Virus record (IMG/VR): IMGVR_UViG_3300029448_000515
Span: 1 to 21,620 of that record
DNA from: a virus
Length of the DNA: 21,620 nt
Reading direction: 5' to 3' (one strand)
The stretch's first letter is position 1; the number at the start of each line of letters is the position of its first letter. Position numbers and translations under genes: made by a program. A model generated the notes under the pieces. It did no database searches, was not told the DNA's origin, and saw only the letters and a list, made by a program, of their open reading frames with translations. Of the stretch, positions 6,386-14,500 are shown one piece after another.

Positions 6386-7240
6386 ATGAAAAATATACAG
6401 ACATTGGTAGACGATCTGTACCAAGTGATACAAGGCCAAGGTGGTTGGACTAAAAGCATTAGCTCTCAGATGGGTAAAGCTATTGCTGACACTGCCAACA
6501 AAAGGTTTTCTAAACCACAGGAGCCACGGGGTTATCTATCTTTATCTTCTATTGGAACTCCTTGTAAGCGTAAGCTATGGTACAAAGTTAATAAAGCTGG
6601 TGAAGGTGAGCAGCTAGAGTCCAACACCTTACTTAAGTTTTTCTATGGCGACATGATTGAAGAGCTTATCTTGAGCATGACAGTAGCTGCTGGACACGAT
6701 ATGCAAGGATCACAGGACAGACTAGATGTTCATGGTATCAAGGGCCACAGGGATGCAGTGATTGATGGTATGACCGTGGATGTAAAGTCTTGCAGCTCTT
6801 ATGCATTCAAGAAGTTTAAAGAGGGGAACCTACGTGATGATGACCCGTTTGGTTATATATCTCAGCTTAGTTCTTATGTTTATGCAGGTAAGGATGACCC
6901 ACTTGTTACTAACAAGACTCATGGTGCTTTTCTTGCTATTGATAAGCAGAATGGACATATTTGTTTGGATGTTTATGATTTCACTGAAGAACTAAAAACA
7001 AAAGAAGCAGAGATGAAAGAGGCTGTAGCTATGGTCAAAGGTGACATACCTGAGGATCGTATCAAGCCAGTACCTCAGTCAAAGACTAGCCCTAACATGA
7101 AGCTGTCTATGGGTTGCAGTTACTGTGAGTACAAGAAACTGTGCTGGCCTAACATGCGTAAGTTTGTTTACAGCTATGGCCCAGAGTTCCTTGTTCATGT
7201 TGAGAAAGAACCAAGAGTTGCGGAAACAGTAGATGACTAG
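6386..7240 (+). CDS. RecB/Cas4-like PD-(D/E)XK exonuclease
   Basis: A 284-residue nuclease of the RecB/Cas4 clade, likely the phage 5'-3' exonuclease used in recombination or host DNA breakdown, as gp6 is in T7. Visible motifs are GHRDAVIDG with D123, the core D132-V-K134, and Q160-LSS-Y164, the QxxxY helix typical of RecB nucleases. C60 together with C244, C247 and C253 (CSYCEYKKLC) gives the one-plus-three Cys arrangement that binds an iron-sulfur cluster in Cas4 and AddB proteins. TAAGGAG at 6374-6380 marks the start. There is no CRISPR locus, so a Cas4 role in adaptation is not implied. The next gene begins inside its 3' end. Confidence 0.85.
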   Translation: MKNIQTLVDDLYQVIQGQGGWTKSISSQMGKAIADTANKRFSKPQEPRGYLSLSSIGTPCKRKLWYKVNKAGEGEQLESNTLLKFFYGDMIEELILSMTVAAGHDMQGSQDRLDVHGIKGHRDAVIDGMTVDVKSCSSYAFKKFKEGNLRDDDPFGYISQLSSYVYAGKDDPLVTNKTHGAFLAIDKQNGHICLDVYDFTEELKTKEAEMKEAVAMVKGDIPEDRIKPVPQSKTSPNMKLSMGCSYCEYKKLCWPNMRKFVYSYGPEFLVHVEKEPRVAETVDD

Positions 7241-7577
7241 ACAGGCCAAGCAGAAGGGCCGCTTAGGTCAGCAAGAGATTAGGGATAGGCTACTTGAAGC
7301 CTTCCCTGAGTTTGAGCCAGATGATATTAAGTCTACTACGATGGGAGAATCAGGGGCTGACATACAGCTATCCCCCGCAGCTAGAAAGAAGTTACCCCTA
7401 TCTGTTGAAGTGAAGAGGCGTAAGGCAGAACTTAAAACTGTCTATCGTTTTATGGAACAAGCCTCTAGACATTCAGAGCATGAGCCTGTAGTGTTCTTTA
7501 GATCAGACAGAAAACCTTGGGTAGTTATGGTGGGTCTGGATCACTACGTAGATTTATTAAGGAATTGGAAAACATGA
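7233..7577 (+). CDS. Small PD-(D/E)XK endonuclease-like protein (114 aa)
   Basis: The layout is that of a minimal restriction-endonuclease fold: a basic N-terminal helix with QQEIRDRLLEAFPEF, then D43 in GADIQLSPAARKK, then E59-V-K61 in LSVEVKRR, then a helix with FMEQA (residues 73-77). D43, E59 and K61 form the expected metal-binding set. Small phage proteins with MGxxGxDxxLSPxARxxxPxxxExK are common near exonuclease or polymerase genes and are annotated as endonucleases or resolvases. A junction-resolving role like T7 gp3 is a reasonable inference. It overlaps the exonuclease by 8 bases and the next gene by 4. Confidence 0.75.
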   Translation: MTRQAKQKGRLGQQEIRDRLLEAFPEFEPDDIKSTTMGESGADIQLSPAARKKLPLSVEVKRRKAELKTVYRFMEQASRHSEHEPVVFFRSDRKPWVVMVGLDHYVDLLRNWKT

Positions 7578-7801
7578 CAGTAAAGATATGGGATATATCA
7601 GTGGGGCCAATATCAGTAGACGAAGCGCCTGATGATGAAGACTTCCCAGAAGGTTGTAATTATTTTGTCGTCTGTAAAACAGAGATAGACGGTGAGATGG
7701 AAGAAGTAAACTTTTGGTTTGAAGACCTTGCGCAGATACAAGAATGGCAGAAGCATTTTAGAACCAGTATCGAACCGCTTGAAATAGACGAAGAACACTA
7801 G
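7574..7801 (+). CDS. Small acidic hypothetical protein (75 aa)
   Basis: The product is strongly acidic (EAPDDEDFPEG and IDGEMEE), with alternating strands and an aromatic stretch VNFWFEDLAQIQEW. I do not recognise the family. The ATG at 7574 overlaps the preceding stop (ATGA) and is preferred to an in-frame upstream start at 7517, which lies deep inside the previous gene. The acidity could fit a DNA-mimic or inhibitor protein, but nothing in the sequence proves this. The start of the next gene follows after a good GGAGAATAAAC spacer. Confidence 0.7.
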   Translation: MTVKIWDISVGPISVDEAPDDEDFPEGCNYFVVCKTEIDGEMEEVNFWFEDLAQIQEWQKHFRTSIEPLEIDEEH

Positions 7802-7811
7802 GAGAATAAAC

Positions 7812-8276
7812 ATGGCCGTTAGAAAGCCTTTTGAACCACACTTGTATGATCGCTTTGATAACCCAGCTAAAGTAAAGCTAATTGAAATACTGCAGCATCA
7901 GGGTCATGAGATCTCTTCTGTAAAGGAGAACTACTATGCTGATGTAGAGTCAACCCGAAAGGGTATCACCTACTACAGTGAAGCAGAGGTTAAGCGAGGT
8001 TGGAAAGAGGACTGGCCTGATGATTGGACTGAGATAAGAATACCAGAACGTAAGACACGACTGCTTAAGAAGTACGAGCACAACGTAAACTTCTTTGTCT
8101 TCAACAATGACTTGACTGCTTGCTGGAAGATACGAGGATCTCAGATGACCGAAGATACTATACGTGAGGCTAAGGGTAGGTATATTATGAAGGGTGAAAA
8201 GTTTTTTCACATACCCTACAAAGAAGCTGAGCTAGTGACATTAAATAACTTGACTGATAGTCAAGAGTCAGTATAA
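7812..8276 (+). CDS. Conserved phage protein with possible PD-(D/E)XK nuclease core (154 aa)
   Basis: The 154 residues include Y42-A-D44 and, after 14 residues, E59-V-K61 in SEAEVKRGWK, the same D..ExK spacing as the small endonuclease two genes upstream. A strand-helix pattern around this supports a restriction-endonuclease-like fold. The second half has IPERKTRLLKKY and NVNFFVFNNDLTACWKI, a basic helix followed by strands. I recall similar phage proteins starting MAVRxPFEP but know no tested function. GGAG at 7801-7804 precedes the ATG. An active nuclease is an inference; a structural remnant of the fold is also possible. Confidence 0.7.
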   Translation: MAVRKPFEPHLYDRFDNPAKVKLIEILQHQGHEISSVKENYYADVESTRKGITYYSEAEVKRGWKEDWPDDWTEIRIPERKTRLLKKYEHNVNFFVFNNDLTACWKIRGSQMTEDTIREAKGRYIMKGEKFFHIPYKEAELVTLNNLTDSQESV

Positions 8277-8290
8277 CTAGGGGTTTCCAA

Positions 8291-8452
8291 ATGAACTACG
8301 AAGTCCACCTATCAATACTCGTAGACAAAGATGCTAATTTCCTAGAGATATCTGGGGATAACTCAGGAGTACTCAAGGAGTTAATTGAGTATGCCCTGTA
8401 TGATATAGACGATATAATTATAACTGAGTGTGAAGTAAATAGACATGATTAA
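8291..8452 (+). CDS. Small conserved acidic phage protein (53 aa)
   Basis: The frame encodes MNYEVHLSILVDKDANFLEI, then GVLKELIEYALYDIDDIIITECEVNRHD. The strand-helix-strand pattern with ALYDIDDhxIxExEV is one I associate with a small protein widespread in marine phages. It fits the gap between its neighbours, leaving 14 bases before and 20 after. The ribosome binding site is weak (AGGGG at 8280-8284). The function is unknown; a small regulator or adaptor is possible. Confidence 0.65.
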   Translation: MNYEVHLSILVDKDANFLEISGDNSGVLKELIEYALYDIDDIIITECEVNRHD

Positions 8453-8472
8453 ACTATTAAAGGATGATAAGG

Positions 8473-8859
8473 ATGATTAATCGAAGTGATCTAGAAGCGT
8501 TTGGGTATTTTGATATGTTTCAAAACAGTCCAGACTATGAAGAAGATCCTGTCCGTTTCTATAGCCAGTTTGTAGAGGACAAGATATTAACTAAGGGGCG
8601 TGACCGCCTTATAGAAAATACTCTTGGTCTTTCTGGTGAAGCGGGTGAGGTATCTGAAAAAATAAAAAAACTCTTTCGTGACAAGGATAGATTTAGTGAT
8701 GAAGATCTCTTGAAAGAGTTAGGTGATGTGTTGTTCTACACGGTAGCTTTGGCAAATATCTTCGGGGGTGATCTACGTAAGGTTATGGAGATAAACATGG
8801 CAAAGCTAGATGATAGAGAGCAACGTGGTGTACTAAAGGGAAGCGGAGATAATAGATGA
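8473..8859 (+). CDS. MazG-like nucleotide pyrophosphohydrolase
   Basis: MazG enzymes cleave NTPs or dNTPs to monophosphates, and phage versions may remove aberrant nucleotides or alter (p)ppGpp-type signalling. The 128-residue product carries the family's metal-binding motifs: E56-AG-E59 in LSGEAGEVSEKI and E82-LG-D85 in ELGDVLFY. The helical content matches the all-alpha fold. The ATG at 8473 is preferred to the in-frame ATG at 8464 because the AAAGG at 8459-8463 is directly against 8464 but about 9 bases from 8473. The stop overlaps the RNR start (ATGA), placing it in the nucleotide-metabolism set. Confidence 0.85.
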   Translation: MINRSDLEAFGYFDMFQNSPDYEEDPVRFYSQFVEDKILTKGRDRLIENTLGLSGEAGEVSEKIKKLFRDKDRFSDEDLLKELGDVLFYTVALANIFGGDLRKVMEINMAKLDDREQRGVLKGSGDNR

Positions 8860-10760
8860 ATAACTACCTACCAACAGACTACCAATCCTTCATCCATACT
8901 TCACGGTATGCACGGTGGCTTGAAGGCGATGGGCGACGAGAGAATTGGGGCGAGACAGTACAACGATATATAGAGAATGTTGTAAGTAGTTTACCTGAAG
9001 TGGATACAGAAACCGTACACAAAATATCCCAATCTATCTTTAGTCTAGAGGTTATGCCCTCTATGCGAGCCATGATGACTGCAGGTCCAGCTGCTGAACG
9101 TGACAATACTTGTATGTATAACTGCAGCTACCTACCCGTAGATGACCCTAAGTCCTTCGATGAGGCTATGTTCATCCTCTTGTGTGGTACGGGTGTCGGC
9201 TTCAGTGTTGAGCGGCAGTTTGTTAGTAAGCTCCCTGAAATTCCTGAGTTGTTCTACAGTGATACCACAGTCGTTGTCAAAGATAGTAAGGAAGGTTGGG
9301 CTAAAGCTTTTCGTCAAGTTCTTGCTCTCCTTTGGGCTGGTGAAGTTCCACAATGGGATGTATCTAAGGTCCGTCCTGCAGGTGCAAAGCTTAAGACCTT
9401 TGGTGGTCGAGCTTCTGGTCCAGCACCTCTTGTTGAGTTATTCAACTTTGTTATCACTACATTTAAGAATGCACAACACCGTAAGTTATCTAGCATCGAG
9501 TGTCATGACATTATGTGTAAGATTGGCGAGGTAGTTGTCGTGGGTGGTGTACGTAGATCAGCTATGATTAGTTTATCTAACCTATCTGATGATCGTATGC
9601 GTCATGCTAAGTCAGGTGCATGGTGGGAGAATGATCCTCAACGTGCCTTAGCTAATAATTCTGTTAGTTATACAGAGAAACCAGATGCTGTTTCCTTCAT
9701 GAGGGAGTGGATGGCACTGGTAGAATCAGGGAGTGGAGAACGTGGTGTATTCAATCGTCAAGCAAGTAAAAAACAAGCTGAAAAGAATGGTCGGCGTGAT
9801 AGTAACTATGAGTTTGGAACTAATCCGTGCAGTGAAATTATTCTGCGTCCGAATCAGTTCTGTAATCTTACGGAAGTTGTTGTTCGTGCCTCAGACAGCG
9901 TGGAAGATCTTGAGCGTAAGGTTAAGTTGGCTACGATTTTGGGAACCATACAATCAACCTACACCAAGTTTCCATACTTGCGTAAGTTGTGGAGCAACAA
10001 TACAGAAGAAGAACGTTTGCTCGGTGTGTCACTCACAGGGATAATGGACAACCCCTTGATGACTATTAAGAATAAAGGCTTGGAGAAGACTCTTGAACAT
10101 CTTCGTGGGATCTGTGTTTCTACTAATGCTGAATGGGCTGACCGTCTTGGTATACCTGTGGCTGCTGCAATTACATGCGTCAAACCATCGGGAACAGTCT
10201 CACAACTGGTGGATAGTGCCAGTGGCATACATGCTCGCCACAGTCCCTATTATATCCGTACTGTGCGTGGTGATAATAAAGATCCGCTAACACAGTTCAT
10301 GACTGACCAAGGTATTCCTAGTGAGCCTTGTGCTATGAAGCCAGATCAAACAACAGTATTTAGTTTTCCTGTTAGATCACCTGAAGGTGCAGTAGTCACT
10401 GAAGATATGACAGCTATTGAGCAGCTTGAAACTTGGTTAATGTATCAAAGATCGTGGTGTGAACATAAGCCTAGCGTTACGATAAATGTACGAAAAGATG
10501 AGTGGTTTGAAGTAGGTGCATTTGTGTACAAGTACTTTGATGAGATGTCAGGTGTATCCTTCTTGCCTTACAACGAACACACTTATCAACAAGCGCCTTA
10601 TCAAGAAATAAATAAGGATCACTACAAAGACTTGCTTTCTACTATGCCTTCTGCTATTGCTTGGAGTGAGTTGGCTAACTACGAGAAGGAAGATAATACA
10701 GTTTCAATGCAGACAATGGCCTGTACAGGTGATGTTTGTGAGATGGTTGATATAACATAG
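8856..10760 (+). CDS. nrdJ: Adenosylcobalamin-dependent (class II) ribonucleotide reductase
   Basis: This enzyme reduces ribonucleotides to deoxyribonucleotides through a radical made from adenosylcobalamin, so the phage needs B12 from its host. The protein is 634 residues, shorter than the Lactobacillus leichmannii monomeric RTPR (739). The catalytic site is N323-P-C325-S-E327, with C336 in QFCNL; C90 in MYNCSY and C325 or C336 would give the redox and thiyl-radical Cys set, and the C-terminal shuttle pair is C623 and C628 (ACTGDVCEM). PSGT at residues 444-447 fits the phosphate-binding loop. No NrdB-type partner is present. It overlaps mazG by four bases. The class is well supported; substrate level (di- or triphosphate) is inferred. 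Confidence 0.93.
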   Translation: MNNYLPTDYQSFIHTSRYARWLEGDGRRENWGETVQRYIENVVSSLPEVDTETVHKISQSIFSLEVMPSMRAMMTAGPAAERDNTCMYNCSYLPVDDPKSFDEAMFILLCGTGVGFSVERQFVSKLPEIPELFYSDTTVVVKDSKEGWAKAFRQVLALLWAGEVPQWDVSKVRPAGAKLKTFGGRASGPAPLVELFNFVITTFKNAQHRKLSSIECHDIMCKIGEVVVVGGVRRSAMISLSNLSDDRMRHAKSGAWWENDPQRALANNSVSYTEKPDAVSFMREWMALVESGSGERGVFNRQASKKQAEKNGRRDSNYEFGTNPCSEIILRPNQFCNLTEVVVRASDSVEDLERKVKLATILGTIQSTYTKFPYLRKLWSNNTEEERLLGVSLTGIMDNPLMTIKNKGLEKTLEHLRGICVSTNAEWADRLGIPVAAAITCVKPSGTVSQLVDSASGIHARHSPYYIRTVRGDNKDPLTQFMTDQGIPSEPCAMKPDQTTVFSFPVRSPEGAVVTEDMTAIEQLETWLMYQRSWCEHKPSVTINVRKDEWFEVGAFVYKYFDEMSGVSFLPYNEHTYQQAPYQEINKDHYKDLLSTMPSAIAWSELANYEKEDNTVSMQTMACTGDVCEMVDIT

Positions 10761-10770
10761 GAGATGTAAG

Positions 10771-10959
10771 ATGTATGTTCTAGTGCTCATAATGTTCTTT
10801 GAAGATAGATATAAGATCAAAAGTCATGATACGTTTTTTCCAAGTCAGTTTGCCTGTCATCAGTTCGCAGCTCCACTTAAAAAAAGACTTATGGACACTA
10901 GACCTTCATCTAATTCTGATGTAAAATACTATTGTTTTGAAATCCCTAAAGAGGTTTAA
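10771..10959 (+). CDS. Small hypothetical protein (62 aa)
   Basis: The start MYVLVLIMFFEDRYKIKSHD is a hydrophobic strand followed by polar residues, then SQFACHQFAAPLKKRLMDTR, probably a helix, and a final strand VKYYCFEIP. The two Cys (C29 and C55) could pair. Phages carry many small proteins of this strand-helix-strand form with unknown role. ATAGGAGATGTAAG upstream gives a good ribosome binding site. It lies between RNR and DUF3310 and abuts the latter. Confidence 0.65.
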   Translation: MYVLVLIMFFEDRYKIKSHDTFFPSQFACHQFAAPLKKRLMDTRPSSNSDVKYYCFEIPKEV

Positions 10960-11193
10960 ATGAAATACGATCCAGTGAATAGCCCAGCGCACTACAAGTT
11001 AAGCGGTGGTATAGAGTGCATTGATTATATTAAACAGGTGCTAACCCTTGATCAGTTCATTGGTTACTGCCACGGTAATATGATTAAGTATCAACACAGG
11101 TACATGTACAAGGGTAATCCTGTGCAGGACATGGAGAAAGCAGAGTGGTATTTAAACAAAATGTTAGAAGCGATGGGGGAGAAACATAAATGA
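10960..11193 (+). CDS. DUF3310 family protein (77 aa)
   Basis: The sequence matches the DUF3310 pattern: NSPAHYKLSGGIECIDYIKQ, then FIGYCHGNMIKYQHRYMYKG, then DMEKAEWYLNKML. This domain occurs widely in phages, and is related to the T7 gp1.7 nucleotide kinase region, so a role in nucleotide metabolism is often proposed. It is consistent with the RNR and ThyX genes in the same operon. Catalytic residues cannot be assigned by eye. The stop overlaps the next start (ATGA at 11190). Confidence 0.88.
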   Translation: MKYDPVNSPAHYKLSGGIECIDYIKQVLTLDQFIGYCHGNMIKYQHRYMYKGNPVQDMEKAEWYLNKMLEAMGEKHK

Positions 11194-11357
11194 GGCCATA
11201 CGAAGAGGGCATAAAGGACTTCAGGGAAGGTAACTTAGGTAACCCCCACAGACCTAACACAAAGCAGAGCAGGGAGTGGGAGATGGGTTTTAACAAAGCT
11301 TATTTCCGTAACCTTGAAAGGGTTAAGTTGAATGAACAAAAACAAAAAGAGTCTTGA
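11190..11357 (+). CDS. Ribosome modulation factor-like small protein (55 aa)
   Basis: The protein has the spacing of RMF, the 55-residue bacterial factor that binds 70S ribosomes and drives dimer formation and hibernation. Matching points are G7-x6-G14, N18-P19-H20 in place of the CPY of RMF, and W30-EM-G33-F34-NK-A37 for W-xx-G-W-xx-A. Length is identical to E. coli RMF. It overlaps DUF3310 by four bases and the next gene by 26. The similarity is by pattern, and other phage proteins with this small fold may not act on ribosomes, so an effect on host translation is an inference. Confidence 0.6.
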   Translation: MRPYEEGIKDFREGNLGNPHRPNTKQSREWEMGFNKAYFRNLERVKLNEQKQKES

Positions 11358-11553
11358 AGAAGAGGCTAAAAGTTACAGGCAGAAAAAAATAAAGCCACCG
11401 CTTAAGACCAAAGCACTTACATCTCGTAGGTACTTAGCTGGTCAAGCGATGGCTGCATTGTTATCAAGATCTCCTGGGCATGTTCATAAAGGAGATATAA
11501 AACGTGAGTCATATGATTGGGCAGACTTTATGTTAGAGGATGATGAGGACTAG
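11332..11553 (+). CDS. Conserved small phage protein, last gene of the early unit (73 aa)
   Basis: A basic N-terminus (MNKNKKSLEEEAKSYRQKKI) precedes TSRRYLAGQAMAALLSRSPG (residues 30-49), a helix I recall from small proteins in many marine phages, and an acidic C-terminus (ESYDWADFMLEDDED). Its function is unknown. The start overlaps the previous gene. The stop TAG (11551-11553) shares three bases of CTAG with the stop of the convergent late gene, and the last codons lie inside the left arm of a predicted terminator. Confidence 0.75.
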   Translation: MNKNKKSLEEEAKSYRQKKIKPPLKTKALTSRRYLAGQAMAALLSRSPGHVHKGDIKRESYDWADFMLEDDED

Positions 11554-11575
11554 AAACGCTCTAGCCTCATCTTTT
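11542..11575 (+). terminator. Predicted intrinsic terminator at the convergence point
   Basis: GATGAGG (11542-11548) plus CTAG (11550-11553) pair with CTAG (11561-11564) plus CCTCATC (11565-11571), with one bulged A at 11549 and a 7-base loop. Four T follow on the plus strand (11572-11575), so it should end the early transcript. On the minus strand the same stem forms at the end of the late transcript but lacks a good U-tract. The arms lie in the last codons of the early gene and the last codons of the late gene, so coding and terminator functions overlap. Confidence 0.65.
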
Positions 11576-14500
11576 CGTAGTCAAGGTAACCTTGTATAAG
11601 ATCTAGCTGCTTTAAAGTTAGGTCTTTAAACTCTGTACCTTGAGCTACTTCTTCTATAGCACCGTCTATATCTTCCCATTTATATTTTGATCCTATATCT
11701 ATAAGCTTTGCTAGTTGCATGTCACCAAGATCTTTAACACCTCTTTCCATCAGAGTTATTGTAACATCTTTAGCGTCTTTAAATAAATCTTTAACTAGTT
11801 TTTGTCTAAGCTTAAGTTTATTGATTTGTTTCTTAGGATCTCCCTCACGAAACGCTTTATATCTCAGTAGATCAGAGGACATATGCTCTATAATATCGTG
11901 AAAAATTTGATTATACCTATTGTCAGCAGAGGGATCTTTAGTTTTAAGGTTAGCTAAGTAAGTAGGTCTGCCAACCATAGACAAAACTTTCTTAGTGTCT
12001 GTCATAGTTACCTCACGATAACCTACCTGTTTAGAGGCATCAGATTTTATTTTACCTGTCGCCCCTGTAAACTGCTCCTCTGAAATATCTTTTCCAGAGA
12101 CTACAGCTATTATCTGATCCATGTAACGAAGACTGTTGTTGAGGGTCTCACTGCCAATTTTTCTATTAACCATTTTAAAATCAGATCCCCTAGCCAGACC
12201 CACAGCAGAGTTAATAGGGTCAAGAAATCTTGTCGCCCCTGAAACAGCTTGAGATGTTACTGCTTGAATAGGTTTAACTAAATCTTTTAAAGCTCTTTCT
12301 CCTTTAGGTGTTCCAAATTCTGTGATAGCAGTCATGGTCATGTCACCTAAGCCATCTGTAATTTGATTAAGTTGTCTTGTGATTTGACCTGGACCAAGTA
12401 TTTCAAGTATTTGAGTGAGTTCTTCTTGTGGCATCTGCATATCATCTAACTGATAAGAAAAAAATCTACCTAAAGCTTTAAAATGAGAAAGTGGAAAGTT
12501 ATATTTTTCACTTTTAACACCACCAGTTTCAGGGTCTATGCGTTCATCCCAAGATAATCCAAGCTCCCTATTGAGAGTTTCATTTTGAGCAAGAGTAAAT
12601 ATTGTAGTTAAACCTACAGCACCTCTTACCCCTAACTCTCTAGTGCTTCTTGGGCTTATAGACTTAGCCCCTAATAATTTTGTTGCAAAAGTAAGTCCTG
12701 TACTGTCTGCAGTGAAAGCTAGGGTATTATTAAAAAATCTACCAAAGGGTACAAGCAAACCTATACCTGCAACATCTCTAGCTTCTTCTATAATTTTAGG
12801 TACAAATCCCGCATCCTTATACGAAACAGCGAAGGTAGCTTTCTGTGTTTCATAAACAGCTTTGGCTACGATATCTTGATACTGCTTGGAGGTCATAGCC
12901 TTAGCTGCACCCTCATGGTTAAAGAACTCATTCCAACTCTTGTCGTAACCTACACGCAAGCCTTTATCTAATTGGTATACAAACTCTTGAGACTTAGTAA
13001 GTACATCTTGGCCCACAACAAAGTTTATTTTTTGTAGTAACTCAATACCTTGATCAGCCCTCATACCAATTATTGTAGCTTCAGGATCTACACCCATTTT
13101 CTTTATAGCATCTTCGACATCTACACCACCAGCCATCACTTGTGTTAGTTTCTCTAAAGCTTTAGGGTCTTTTTCTGCAATAGACATATATGCATCATAA
13201 GTCATATTAGTATCTAAAAGATTTTTAAGCCTTTGCCCTTGAGCATTCTTTAGTTGCCTAAATATACGAAGAGACTCTGACGCTTCTTTATTCTTACCTA
13301 ATACTTTATAGAGACCCGACTGCCCAAGGTAAGTTAAAGCCATACCAGCGTCAGTAACAGTATTGATCCCTGCAGCTGAACCATAGCCTACCATGTTAAG
13401 ATAGGATGTGCTTGGCGATGTCACAAGTAATCGTATAATTCTTTTTTGGACATCAACTACACCTTGATTAACTTTACCAAACCAACTTTTAACCTCTTTA
13501 GTTTTAACTGGACTATACTCTCCTACCCCTAACAGAGCTGCAGCAGTATCAGAGACAGTCATATTTTTTACAGTATCATCATCAAGACTTAACTTTTTTT
13601 GTACTTGAGACACTGCATTTAATAATCTACCCTGATCACTAATTTTTTTAGCAAATATATTTGAAAAAGATTCTATATCTATTTCTTGCTTGGAGGTTTT
13701 TCCAGACACTTTATCTGTCAACTTTACCATAGTTATACCAGTATTATTTTTAAAGTCCTCAATAAACTTAGCAGCATTTTGAGGGTCTGATTTTTTGATC
13801 ACATCAGCTACAAAGTTAGATACACTGTCTTCAGGGGTACGTTTTATATAAGCATACCCTTGTTCTACCATAATCTCAGCAAGGCCTTTTACTCCATTAT
13901 CGGAGTCTCCCAACAACATACTAATAAAAAAATCTGTATCTAAGTCTTGAAGTTCTTCTGCTTTGGCAGCTTTCTCTTTTAGCTTACTTGCGTAGGATAT
14001 AGAGGAAACAGCCTCTGATAAGTCTAAAGACTCAGGTTCTTTTACATCAATACTAGGCTTGACTAAGACATTTTTATTACTTCTAAGTGCAATAGGTGCT
14101 AGACGTATACCACCTATAATTAATGTACCCACTGCAGCAAGTCCAACATTAAGTTTACTTACTTCCTCTTGAACACCAGTCCTAACTAAACCTTTTTCAT
14201 AAGCATAAGCAGAGCCAATATTTACAGCCCCCTCTACAGCCATGTTAGCTGAGACTTCTTTAGCCACACCAGAGGTAAGACGACCCCTAATAGTGTCAGG
14301 GGCCTTTTCAATAGCCTCTCTTTTTGCAGCAAGTTTAACTGCATTGTCTTTAGCTACTTGATTAAAGGTGTTTTTCCATACCAGATTACTCTCTTTTACA
14401 GCAGCTTTCTTTGTAGCACCCCTACGTAACGCTTTTTTGTAAGCTTTTAAAGCAGTTCTTTGTGCAATCTTAGCGCCCACTTTAGATCCACTAGCAGTAA

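Noticed and set aside
6386-7240. CRISPR-linked Cas4
   Set aside because: The protein is Cas4-like in motifs, but there is no repeat-spacer array or cas1/cas2 gene in the window, and phage replication operons often carry such nucleases.
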